From CALARM01 sp964431735 (lineage in GTDB: Bacteria; Vulcanimicrobiota; SpSt-956; JAKJGF01), in assembly GCA_964431735.1 (NCBI GenBank), contig CAYSLJ010000003.1:21743-85742 (forward strand): a DNA stretch of 64,000 nt. Reading direction: 5' to 3'. Positions 55,327-62,573 of the stretch are shown here, piece by piece. The notes beneath the pieces are model-generated. The model had not been told where the DNA came from and searched no databases. It worked only from the letters and a program-made list of their open reading frames with translations. Both the position numbers and the translations under genes were made by a program. Positions within the stretch are counted from its first letter, which is position 1; each line of letters begins with the position of its first letter.

Positions 55327-55641
55327 ATGATTATAAATGATATAATTAATGAATTCAAATCGGAAATAAAAAAATTATACGGCGATAAACTGAAACATAT
55401 TATACTTTATGGCTCATGTGCGAGAGATACCTCTACCGATGATTCAGATATAAATTTACTTATAGTTCTCAACGGCGAAATATTACCAGGGAAAGAAATA
55501 GATGCCATGATAGATATAATCACGGAAATAAACCTGAAATATAATACCTTAATTTCAGTTTATCCCATATCTGAAAAGGATTATATAAAAATTAACAGTC
55601 CTCTGCTTATGAATATAAGAAAAGAAGGAATAAGTGTATAA
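55327..55641 (+). CDS. Minimal nucleotidyltransferase-fold (MNT) protein with altered active site
   Basis: 104 residues, AAAGGGACAAAGC upstream. The MNT pattern LYGSCARDTSTDDSDINLLIVL has the Gly-Ser and the first Asp, but the second catalytic Asp (SDID in the family) is Asn (SDIN). MNT proteins usually pair with HEPN toxins (MntA adenylylates HepT); no HEPN gene is adjacent. Loss of the second Asp would weaken metal binding. It lies 40 bases before scmD in the same direction, so a role in that locus is possible. Confidence 0.8.
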   Translation: MIINDIINEFKSEIKKLYGDKLKHIILYGSCARDTSTDDSDINLLIVLNGEILPGKEIDAMIDIITEINLKYNTLISVYPISEKDYIKINSPLLMNIRKEGISV

Positions 55642-55681
55642 TCCCAAATAAATTTAATATAATAAAAAGGAGAAAAAAATC

Positions 55682-55963
55682 ATGAACGATAAACCAATAG
55701 CCAACCCTTTAATAGTTCTCAGAGTAGAATTCGATGACTGGGGAATACTCTTTGACCCGGACACAGGCGACGGCTTCACAGTAAACCCTGTAGGAGTATT
55801 TATCTGGAAAAAACTTGACGGCAAAAATACAGTAAAAGACATAGTGGAAGCACTGAAAAAAGAATGTGAAGAAGTCCCCGATGATGTGGAAACACACTGC
55901 AATGAATTTATCGAGGAGATTGTAAAAAGAGGACTTGCAGGATACGAAGTGGCGAATGCGTGA
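55682..55963 (+). CDS. scmD: PqqD-family peptide chaperone, SynChlorMet ScmD-like
   Basis: 93 residues, AAAAAGGAGAAAAAAATC before the ATG. PqqD fold pattern: LIVLRVEFDDWGILFDPDTGDGFTVNPVGVFIWKKLDGKNTVKDIVEALKKE-like order, with the family FNxxG turn as VNPVG. PqqD/RRE domains bind the leader of a ribosomally made peptide and present it to a radical SAM enzyme. The LFDPDTG...NPVGV form matches what I recall of ScmD. It is 110 bases upstream of scmE. The last ANA and stop are in GCGTGAT repeat. Confidence 0.78.
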   Translation: MNDKPIANPLIVLRVEFDDWGILFDPDTGDGFTVNPVGVFIWKKLDGKNTVKDIVEALKKECEEVPDDVETHCNEFIEEIVKRGLAGYEVANA

Positions 55964-56058
55964 TGCGTGATGCGTGATGCGTGATAATCGTGACGCGTAA
56001 CGCGTGACGCGTGACGCGTAATGAGCAATTTCGTTTTTCACTTTTCACTTTTCACGAC
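55957..56058. repeat. Heptamer block between scmD and scmE
   Basis: Four GTGATGC units, GTAACGC, three GTGACGC units, GTAATGA, then TCACTTT units up to 12 bases before the scmE ribosome site. Confidence 0.85.
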
Positions 56059-56073
56059 AAAAGGAGAAAACCA

Positions 56074-57171
56074 ATGAAAGTAATGAACACCCCCAGGTCA
56101 GTAGACCTTTCTATAACCAACAAATGTAACCTCCGATGTAAATACTGTTTTCATTTTACAAGCGAAGGTGATACCGGTAAAGATCTTCCTCTGGAAGAAT
56201 GGCTTACTTTTTTAAAAGAACTGAATGACTGTGCTGTCATGGATGTATGTCTATCCGGCGGAGAACCTTTCTGCAGAAAAGATTTAAAAGAACTCATAGA
56301 CGGCATAGTTAAAAACCGTATGAGGTTTAACATCCTGAGTAACGGCACCCTTATTACAGAAGAATGGGCAGAATTTCTTCACTCTACTAAAAGATGCAAT
56401 TATGTTCAGGTTTCTATAGACGGCTCTATCCCCATAACTCATGATTCTTTTCGAGGAGAAGGCAACTTTAAAAGGGCCATTGAAGGTATAAAGAATCTAC
56501 AGAAATATAATGTATCTGCCACCGTAAGAGTAACAATCCATAAAAATAATGTTCATGACCTGGAAAATATAGCAAAATTCCTCCTTGAAGACATAGGCCT
56601 TCCCTCTTTTTCCACCAATTCCGCCTCCTATATGGGACTCTGCAGACAGTATACAGATGAAATAATGCTTTCCCCCGAAGAAAGAACACTTGCTATGGAA
56701 AAACTCCTTGTACTGGTAGAAAAATATAACGGCAGAATAAGCGCCACAGCAGGCCCTCTCGCAGAAGGAAGGGCATGGCTTGAAATGGAAAAAAACAGGC
56801 TGGAAAAGAAAGAACCTGTTTCCGGAAGAGGTTTTCTTACAGGATGCGGAGGGCCAATGAGTAAACTTGCCGTAAGAGCAGACGGGATAATCGTTCCATG
56901 CAGTCAGATACCGGGTATTGAACTGGGCATGATAAATAAAGACAGTCTTACTGATATATGGCAGAACCATCCTGCATTGAATAAATTCCGGGAAAGACGG
57001 GAGATTCCACTTGATAGTTTCGAATACTGTAAAGGGTGCGAATATATAAATTACTGCACAGGAAGCTGCCCCGCCCTTGCCTATAGTATCTTCGGCAAAG
57101 ACGAACATCCGAGCCCCGATGCATGTATAAAAAGATTCCTGGAAGAAGGGGGAAAATTGCCGGTTGTTTGA
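56074..57171 (+). CDS. scmE: Radical SAM/SPASM enzyme, SynChlorMet ScmE-like
   Basis: 365 residues from the ATG at 56074 (AAAAGGAGAAAACC upstream); the frame before it is repeat. The N-terminus MKVMNTPRSVDLSITNKCNL leads into the 4Fe-4S motif CNLRCKYC with the distinctive FHFTSEGDTGKDLP. Then come LSGGEPF, LSNGTLI, QVSIDGSIPITHD and STNSASYMGLCR. The C-terminal SPASM region has clusters of Cys: GCGGPMSKLAVRADG, VPCSQ, FEYCKGCEYINYCTGSCPALAY and PDACIKRF. Enzymes of this class install thioether or C-C crosslinks in precursor peptides. The sequence closely follows my memory of the ScmE family. The stop TGA is in a GAGTGGTGAGTG repeat. Confidence 0.85.
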   Translation: MKVMNTPRSVDLSITNKCNLRCKYCFHFTSEGDTGKDLPLEEWLTFLKELNDCAVMDVCLSGGEPFCRKDLKELIDGIVKNRMRFNILSNGTLITEEWAEFLHSTKRCNYVQVSIDGSIPITHDSFRGEGNFKRAIEGIKNLQKYNVSATVRVTIHKNNVHDLENIAKFLLEDIGLPSFSTNSASYMGLCRQYTDEIMLSPEERTLAMEKLLVLVEKYNGRISATAGPLAEGRAWLEMEKNRLEKKEPVSGRGFLTGCGGPMSKLAVRADGIIVPCSQIPGIELGMINKDSLTDIWQNHPALNKFRERREIPLDSFEYCKGCEYINYCTGSCPALAYSIFGKDEHPSPDACIKRFLEEGGKLPVV

Positions 57172-57258
57172 GTGGTGAGTGAAAAGTAAAAAGTGAAGGG
57201 TGATGGATAGTAAGCTGGTAATTCCACGCATTACGCATTACGCATTACGCATTACGAT
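57168..57258. repeat. Heptamer block between scmE and the Uma2 gene
   Basis: GTGAGTG, GTAAAAA and GTGAAGG units, then four GCATTAC units (57228-57255). Confidence 0.8.
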
Positions 57259-57287
57259 TATAAAAGTCAGAAAGGCAGGTGATAAAA

Positions 57288-57875
57288 ATGGACAGTTCAG
57301 TTAGAAAGACACAGGAAGTCTACAGTTATAAAGATTACCTCACATGGCCTGATGATGAAAGATGGGAAATAATTGATGGTGTTCCTCATGACATGAGTCC
57401 TTCACCTTCTGATATTCATCAGGAAATTTTGTGGAAATTATCAGGGGAGTTATATATATTTTTTAAAGACAAAAAATGTAAAGCCTATCCTGCTCCCTTT
57501 GATGTAATGTTACCTCTGAATAAAATAGATGACGACAGTAAAGTCTATAACATAGTCCAGCCTGATATAATTATAGTCTGTGATAAAGATAAAATCAGCC
57601 ATAAAGGCTGTAAAGGCGCTCCTGATATAGTAATAGAAATCATTTCACCTTCTACCGTATCGAAGGATTTTGTAAAGAAAAGACGACTTTATGAAAAAAA
57701 TAAAATAAAACAATACTGGATTGTATCACCTGAAGAAAAGACTCTTCTTTTATTCAGACTGAATGAAAATGAACTTTATGGAGAGCCGGAGGAATACAAG
57801 AAAGAAGATAAATTTGAAGTGGACGATTTTAAAGGGCTGGAAATCGATTTAACAAAAATCTTTCAGGAATTTTAA
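57288..57875 (+). CDS. Uma2 family endonuclease-like protein (DUF820, PD-(D/E)XK fold)
   Basis: 195 residues from the ATG at 57288 (GGCAGGTGATAAAA upstream). Family pattern: YSYKDYLTWPDDERWEIIDGVP, MSPSPSDIHQEI, AYPAPFDVML, VQPDIIIVCDKDKI, GAPDIVIEIISPST, KNKIKQYWIVSPEE. The Asp and Glu-x-x of the nuclease core (PDIVIEII) are kept. The family is abundant in cyanobacteria and candidate phyla; its function is unknown. It sits between the two radical SAM genes and probably does not belong to their pathway. Confidence 0.9.
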   Translation: MDSSVRKTQEVYSYKDYLTWPDDERWEIIDGVPHDMSPSPSDIHQEILWKLSGELYIFFKDKKCKAYPAPFDVMLPLNKIDDDSKVYNIVQPDIIIVCDKDKISHKGCKGAPDIVIEIISPSTVSKDFVKKRRLYEKNKIKQYWIVSPEEKTLLLFRLNENELYGEPEEYKKEDKFEVDDFKGLEIDLTKIFQEF

Positions 57876-58072
57876 ATTTTAATTAGAGGATTCTATAATT
57901 TTTTTTAAATATAGTTGTAAAAAGATTGAATTTATAGTATTATAAAATGATATCTATTTATAGTATATGGTTTAGAGAGAAAACCTTTGATTGCAGGTAG
58001 AAATCTTTTTTAGTTTATATAGATAGAGCTGATAATCTTCCTGATAATCTGAAAAGTGAGGAGGAGATTATT

Positions 58073-58390
58073 ATGGCTCTCAGGGAAATGATAAGGGCTT
58101 CCTCTGATGACGTGGAATTACTTGAATACAGAGACAAAGCTCTTCACGATGAGGCTACAAGACTTTTTGAAGCTAAAGAAGAAGGCAGAGAAGAAGGCAG
58201 AGAAGAAGGCAGGGCTAAAGGCAGAGAAGAAGGCAGGGCTAAAGGCAGAGAAGAAGGTATGGCTAAAGGCAGAGAAGAAGAAAAACAGGAATTTGCCAGA
58301 AAACTTTTTAATAGAGGTTTTTCTATGGAAGAAATAGGAGAGATAACCGGTCTTGACATCAAATTCTTAAAGAAAATGTTAAAGTTATAA
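58073..58390 (+). CDS. C-terminal fragment of an Rpn/PD-(D/E)XK transposase-like protein
   Basis: 105 residues, GAGGAGATTATT before the ATG. It matches the tail of Rpn-family proteins: RASSDDVELLEYRDKALHDEATRLFEAKEEG, a low-complexity REEGRAKGREEG run of seven-residue type repeats, then a helix-turn-helix-like end SMEEIGEITGLDIKFLKKML. The nuclease domain that should precede it is absent. It is either a truncated gene or an independently translated tail, as has been described for short Rpn products that inhibit the full-length nuclease. Confidence 0.75.
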   Translation: MALREMIRASSDDVELLEYRDKALHDEATRLFEAKEEGREEGREEGRAKGREEGRAKGREEGMAKGREEEKQEFARKLFNRGFSMEEIGEITGLDIKFLKKMLKL

Positions 58391-58454
58391 GAATATCATT
58401 ATGGCACTCAGAGAAAAGGAAGAAGACTTCTAAAGGAGAAAATAAAATATTAGT

Positions 58455-58544
58455 ATGCCGCGCAAAGAAATGACATATGCTGATAAGGTAAAATTAGAAT
58501 TACTTGAACACAGAGACAAAGCTCTTCACGAGGGTATGTTATGA
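58455..58544 (+). pseudogene. Degraded Rpn-type fragment, 29 residues
   Basis: Reads MPRKEMTYADKVKLELLEHR then DKALHEGML and stop. The LLEHRDKALHE segment matches LLEYRDKALHD of the neighbour at 58073. Its TGA overlaps the ATG of the next fragment (ATGA at 58541-58544). There is no good ribosome site. Confidence 0.5.
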
Positions 58545-58711
58545 TTATTGCAAAATTCGAACAGAAAGCTATGGAAAAAGCCAGAGAGGATATAGCAAAA
58601 AACATGCTAAAAGATAATATAGATATAAATGCGATAGCAAAGTATACAGGCCTGACATTAGATAACATAAAAAAATTCCTTTCTGAAAAAGAGTCTGAAA
58701 AAGAAAAATAG
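58541..58711 (+). pseudogene. Rpn-type C-terminal fragment, 56 residues
   Basis: Reads MIIAKFEQKAMEKARED and then INAIAKYTGLTLDNIKKFL, the helix-turn-helix-like tail of Rpn proteins. It is a close paralogue of the next fragment, sharing AKFEQKAMEK and IAKYTGLTL-NIKK. It may be translated by coupling to the preceding fragment. Confidence 0.55.
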
Positions 58712-58752
58712 ATGAAAAGAGAGAATATTTTTCAGTAAAAAATGGTGATATT

Positions 58753-58932
58753 ATGTTTCTTGCAAAGTTTGAACAGAAGGCTATGGAAAAAGGCATGGAA
58801 AAAGGACTCAGACATACAGCCATAAAAATGATGGAAGATAAAGTTGATATAGAGACGATAGCAAAATATACAGGACTTACCCTGGAGAATATAAAGAAAA
58901 TATTTGAGGAAGAAAGTAAAGAGAAAGAATAA
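58753..58932 (+). pseudogene. Rpn-type C-terminal fragment, 59 residues
   Basis: Reads MFLAKFEQKAMEKGMEKGLR and ends IAKYTGLTLENIKKIFEEESKEKE. A weak ATGGTGAT site precedes it. Its TAA directly touches the ATG of scmF at 58933, so ribosomes could pass from this frame to scmF. Confidence 0.55.
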
Positions 58933-60072
58933 ATGGAAGATAACGTAATTATGGAAGAAACTTCTGAAACAACAGAAGAAATAAAAGAAGAAAAGAAAGT
59001 TCCCCCTTTGAATACGATATATTTCTATCTTACAAAGGGGTGTAATCTCCGGTGCCGGCACTGCTGGATTGAGCCGGTAGGAGAAGGTTCTCATGTGGAG
59101 CTGGATTTTGAGCTGTTTAAATCGGTGATTGAACAGGCAAAACCACTGGGACTTTCAGGATTGAAACTTACAGGAGGAGAACCGCTTTTTCATAAAAGAA
59201 TTAAAGAGATACTTGAATATATAAAGAAAGAAGATCTCAGGCTTACAGTGGAAACAAACGGAGTTTTATGCACAGACGAACTGGCTCAAATGATGATGGA
59301 GTGTAAAAATCCCTTTGTTTCCGTTAGCCTTGACGGAATAGATGCAGAAACCCATGAATGGGTAAGAGGTGTAAAAGGTTCTTTCGACGGAGCTGTAGAA
59401 GGAATAAAAAATCTGGTTAAAGCAGGCTTTCGTCCTCAGATTATTATGACCCTTATGAGGAAGAATAAGGAACAGATTGAACCTTTAGTAAGACTTGCCG
59501 AGTCGCTGGGAGCAGGGTCAGTTAAGTTTAATCTTATGCAGCCTTCAGGGAGAGGCGAGGAAATGCATAAGGAAGGAGAGGCCCTTACTATTGAGGAACT
59601 GGTTGAGCTTGGCCGGTGGGTTGAAACTGAACTTTCTGAGAAAGTAAATATAAGACTTCATTACAGCCATCCTCATGCTTTCAGACCTCTTGGTAAGATG
59701 TTCGGTGATACAGGAGATGGATGCGGAACATGCGGTATTTTTACTATACTGGGAGTCCTTGCAGATGGTTCATATGCTCTCTGTGGAATTGGAGAGACTG
59801 TATCTGACCTTGTATTCGGATATATAGATAAAGACCCCCTTAAGGAAGTCTGGGAGAATAATAAAATTCTAAATGAGATAAGGGAAGGACTTCCACAAAA
59901 GCTGGAAGGCATCTGCGGGGACTGTTTAATGAAAGGTATGTGTCTTGGTTACTGCATTGCCCAGAATTATTATAGATATAAGAGTTTCTGGGCACCATGC
60001 TGGTATTGTGAGACTACAAAAAAAGTAGGACTTTTTCCTGAAAGCCGGCAAATCGAAGGAATTTTGGCGTGA
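58933..60072 (+). CDS. scmF: Radical SAM/SPASM enzyme, SynChlorMet ScmF-like
   Basis: 379 residues. An acidic N-terminal tail leads to PLNTIYFYLTKGCNLRCRHCWIEPV, with the CxxxCxxC cluster motif, then LTGGEPLFHKRI, VETNGVL, VSVSLDGIDAETHEW, IMTLMRKN and KFNLMQPSGRG. The SPASM part has GCGTCGIF, YALCGIGE, GICGDCLMKGMCLGYCIAQNYY and CWYC. The YFYLT-GCNLRCRHCW start is the form I recall for ScmF. With ScmD and ScmE it should modify a ribosomal peptide. There is no separate ribosome site; the gene touches the preceding small frame. Confidence 0.83.
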   Translation: MEDNVIMEETSETTEEIKEEKKVPPLNTIYFYLTKGCNLRCRHCWIEPVGEGSHVELDFELFKSVIEQAKPLGLSGLKLTGGEPLFHKRIKEILEYIKKEDLRLTVETNGVLCTDELAQMMMECKNPFVSVSLDGIDAETHEWVRGVKGSFDGAVEGIKNLVKAGFRPQIIMTLMRKNKEQIEPLVRLAESLGAGSVKFNLMQPSGRGEEMHKEGEALTIEELVELGRWVETELSEKVNIRLHYSHPHAFRPLGKMFGDTGDGCGTCGIFTILGVLADGSYALCGIGETVSDLVFGYIDKDPLKEVWENNKILNEIREGLPQKLEGICGDCLMKGMCLGYCIAQNYYRYKSFWAPCWYCETTKKVGLFPESRQIEGILA

Positions 60073-60142
60073 ATGTCGAAGTTAATTAAGAAAGTATAGA
60101 TAAGGGTAAACGAGAAATAGGCAAACAAAAACAAACCAGCAG

Positions 60143-60397
60143 TTAAGAAAGGATGTGAGAATACTAAATAAAATTCTTAATTCTCTCGAACTTGGCAAAC
60201 ATCCTGACAAAACTTTTACAGGGAAGATAGAGAAAGGCTTTGATTTTCTGGGATATCATTTTAGCCCAGAAGGATTAAGTCTGGCAAAGAAAACTATAAA
60301 GAATTTTATCAATAAAGCTCTCTGAATTTATGAGCAGGAGCCATTTCAGACTAGAAACGAAAGTCTTGGAGAGTATGTAAGACATTGGTTCAGATAG
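60143..60397 (+). pseudogene. Reverse transcriptase C-terminal remnant
   Basis: An 84-codon frame with no start. It matches the end of the RT plus following domain: LNSLELGKHPDKTFTGKIEK, GFDFLGYHFSPEGLSLAKKT, then an in-frame TGA at 60323 where CGA (Arg) is expected, then IYEQEPFQTRNESLGEYVRH and stop. The type is that of group II-intron-like or transposon-linked bacterial RTs. The upstream catalytic YxDD part is missing, so this is a decayed fragment. The rest of 60073-60459 holds nothing else. Confidence 0.8.
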
Positions 60398-60459
60398 AGC
60401 AACTTTTCGATTGTCTGAAGCTAATGTAATAAAACAATTAAACGCAAAGGAGTATTATA

Positions 60460-60777
60460 ATGATATATAAAAAACCTTTAATAAGTAATATGAACCAGCC
60501 GAACTCAATGCCCATATATATAGCACACGGAGCTATATGTGAAAACGGGAGCGGTAACGTCATGATGTGCCGCTCATTAGGGAGCGCTGCTGGTTCGAGG
60601 GGAGATTATACTAACCCATCAGTGGCTATGTGCAATGCGGGCACGGCAGTGTCCTTCAATTGCAACTCAGGGACGAATACATATGCGGTGGATCAGTGTC
60701 TTACAGGAGGATCCACAACCACATACTTATATTGTAATGTTACTGGGGGGGCAACAACTAATTATATAAATGGATGA
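60460..60777 (+). CDS. Candidate precursor peptide of the Scm-like system
   Basis: 105 residues with a strong ribosome site (AAAGGAGTATTATA). Leader-like N-terminus MIYKKPLISNMNQPNSMPIY, then a Gly/Ser/Thr/Asn-rich part with six Cys at residues 27, 37, 58, 68, 80 and 92. Spacing is 10, 21, 10, 12 and 12. Cys are followed by small residues in similar words: CENGSG, CNAGT, CNSGT, CLTGGS, CNVTGG. There is no signal peptide or membrane segment. The composition is unlike every other gene here and suits a ribosomal peptide crosslinked at Cys by radical SAM/SPASM enzymes. It follows scmF after the RT remnant. No family is recognised, so precursor status is inferred from composition and location. Confidence 0.65.
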   Translation: MIYKKPLISNMNQPNSMPIYIAHGAICENGSGNVMMCRSLGSAAGSRGDYTNPSVAMCNAGTAVSFNCNSGTNTYAVDQCLTGGSTTTYLYCNVTGGATTNYING

Positions 60778-61206
60778 CATTAAAAAAACATAAAAAAAGC
60801 TATTAATTATTACAATTACGGTGCTCCACTAAAACTTTTATTTTAGATATAAACATTATATCACACCTTAATTTACTTGAATAATATGTATATATTAAAT
60901 TTAAAAATTTTTAAGAAATGCATAAATAAATAATAATCTCCATAACATAACTTGATGATATGCTATTATATTTCAAACATAACAGAATTTATCCATGACG
61001 CAAACATTTTATCTACGAAGTTTGCTCTGATAATAAAATGAAAAGAAATAGGAAAAAATAAAAGTAAAAAATCTGGTATTATCAAATTAAAATCCATAAA
61101 AAAAATAAAAAAGAGTTTTTTATATTCATGTTAACTAAAAAAATACCGATTGCATTATAAATCCATGGATCATCAAAAATAATTAGTAATTTATCAAATT
61201 CTAGTA
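60778..61206. other. AT-rich non-coding stretch
   Basis: No gene, heptamer or convincing terminator is seen. Sequence is dominated by A and T tracts. An upstream region of the ScmC-like gene lies at its right edge, next to a MITE. Confidence 0.4.
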
Positions 61207-61306
61207 TAACGTTTTGCAAAAATACTTATATATAGAATGTGTAAATAATGCAAATAAATCAACGTCTTTTATATTATTCAAATGTAAATGTTTTAATGAA
61301 ACGATA
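61207..61306. mobile_element. 100-bp MITE related to the IS630 element
   Basis: The left end TAACGTTTTGCAAAAATACT and the reverse complement of the right end TATCGTTTCATTAAAACATT match each other and the ends of the IS630 copy at 9340-10579 (TAACGTTTCATTAAAGTATT). It is flanked by TA at 61205-61206 and 61307-61308, inside CTAG-TA...TA-CTAG. No coding capacity. It lies 24 bases upstream of the ScmC-like gene. Confidence 0.75.
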
Positions 61307-61330
61307 TACTAGATACAGGAAGATACTAAA

Positions 61331-62056
61331 ATGAGATGTATATTCGGACAAAAAAGTACCATAACACTAGCCAATAATCTAAAATTCGAATTGATTTCTA
61401 ACGACAGCAACTGCGGTGGGATGCTAGGGCTGCCTCTACAAGCTTGCGGTGAACTTTATAACACTTTGCAACGCGATGGAACTGATAATCTTGATACGTG
61501 CATGTCTTGTCTACAAAAAGGACTTCGACCATTAGTAGAACATTCTATTCACAATGGTGGATTTCTTATTCACTCTGCTTTTATCGAACACACAAAATAT
61601 AAGACTGGATACTTAATATCAGCTAGGAGTGGAACAGGGAAAACAACCTGTTGCTCCAGGATACCACATCCATGGCACAGTGTATGCGAGGATGAAACGC
61701 TAGTTGTGCAAACATCGCCTTATAAATATTCAGGTCATCCATTTCCTACATGGAGTAAAAAAGAAACTAGCTGGGATATCCAGAAACACGTACCCATAAA
61801 ATCAATTTTTTTCCTTGAAAAATCAAAGCGAGATGAAGTCGTAGCTCTACGACCTGCAATAGCAGCATACGCTATGACAGACCTGGCAATAGAAAAATGT
61901 AATATGTATTGGCAAGGGATGAAAAGCGAAGAAGTAATAGAATATAAAAAGATGATTTTTAAAAACGCTTGGGGCATTGCACAAGGTGTCAGAACATATC
62001 TTCTACGTGCTAGTCTAACCGGCGAATTCTGGAAAGAGATAGAGAAGGTCGTCTGA
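61331..62056 (+). CDS. scmC: HPr-kinase-like P-loop protein, candidate ScmC
   Basis: 241 residues, ACAGGAAGATACTAAA upstream. The N-terminal 90 residues are a beta-rich domain with several Cys. Residues about 70-110 read HNGGFLIHSAFIEHTKYKTGYLISARSGTGKTT, where LIHSA and the P-loop match HPr-kinase-related proteins encoded in peptide-modification loci. CEDETLVV follows as the acidic switch region. Likely role is ATP-dependent phosphorylation of the peptide or of a partner. The gene order with PqqD, nucleotidyltransferase and radical SAM genes supports ScmC, but family assignment is from memory. Codon use (CTA, CGC, GCT, TGC) differs from the neighbours, suggesting a foreign origin. Confidence 0.62.
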   Translation: MRCIFGQKSTITLANNLKFELISNDSNCGGMLGLPLQACGELYNTLQRDGTDNLDTCMSCLQKGLRPLVEHSIHNGGFLIHSAFIEHTKYKTGYLISARSGTGKTTCCSRIPHPWHSVCEDETLVVQTSPYKYSGHPFPTWSKKETSWDIQKHVPIKSIFFLEKSKRDEVVALRPAIAAYAMTDLAIEKCNMYWQGMKSEEVIEYKKMIFKNAWGIAQGVRTYLLRASLTGEFWKEIEKVV

Positions 62057-62169
62057 GACAGGGATTTGGGGGGATTTTGGGGATTAAGAGGATTTTGTAG
62101 ACATTATTTTTTTGTTCTTCAGTATGTTACATTCAGAGCCCAACAGGGAAAATCAGTATTTTTTTGTGA
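62057..62169. repeat. Left arm of an inverted repeat around the VapBC region
   Basis: Contains GACAGGGATTTGGGGGGATT and ATTAAGAGGATTTT. Their inverted copy lies at about 63838-63890. Together with the adjacent GxxExxY coding copies, the arms extend over about 330 bases. Confidence 0.7.
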
Positions 62170-62568
62170 TTAAGAGGATTTTATCTCCGCTATTTTCTTA
62201 TTCTCCAGCCTTCTGAATTCCAGACTTTTTGCTCCGAAATTAATAAGAAGACAGATTTTTAACCTGAAGGCTTCCAGATAATTTACAGCCTGAGCAAAAT
62301 GAGCAGGCTCAAGATTTATGCGGGCTTTTATTTCTACAAGGATTTTTTCTTCTACAAGGAAATCCACCCTTCTCGTGCCTACCTGTACTCCATCATAATA
62401 TACAGGCATTCTCTGTTCTCTCACAAAACTTAATCCCTGCTTATGCATCTCTATGGCAAGACACCTGTGATAAATAATTTCCTGAAATCCATTGCCCATA
62501 GCAGAATGCACCTTCATTGCAGAACCGATGATTTTATGTGTGAGGTCATCCTGTATTTCTTTTTTCAT
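62170..62568 (-). CDS. GxxExxY protein (PD-(D/E)XK superfamily)
   Basis: 132 residues, a full-length member: THKIIGSAMKVHSAMGNGFQEIIYHRCLAIEM carries the naming motif (G-F-Q-E-I-I-Y), then GTRRVDFLVEEKILVEIKA with the nuclease-type Asp and Glu-x-Lys, and AQAVNYLEAFRLKICLLINFGAKSLEF. The family occurs in many copies in some genomes; its role is unknown. The next gene upstream on the same strand ends 5 bases before the start. Confidence 0.93.
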   Translation of the reverse strand: MKKEIQDDLTHKIIGSAMKVHSAMGNGFQEIIYHRCLAIEMHKQGLSFVREQRMPVYYDGVQVGTRRVDFLVEEKILVEIKARINLEPAHFAQAVNYLEAFRLKICLLINFGAKSLEFRRLENKKIAEIKSS

Positions 62569-62573
62569 AAAGT

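Noticed and set aside
55327..55641. MNT protein as an MntA/HepT toxin-antitoxin pair
   Set aside because: No HEPN-domain gene adjacent and the catalytic Asp pair is broken.
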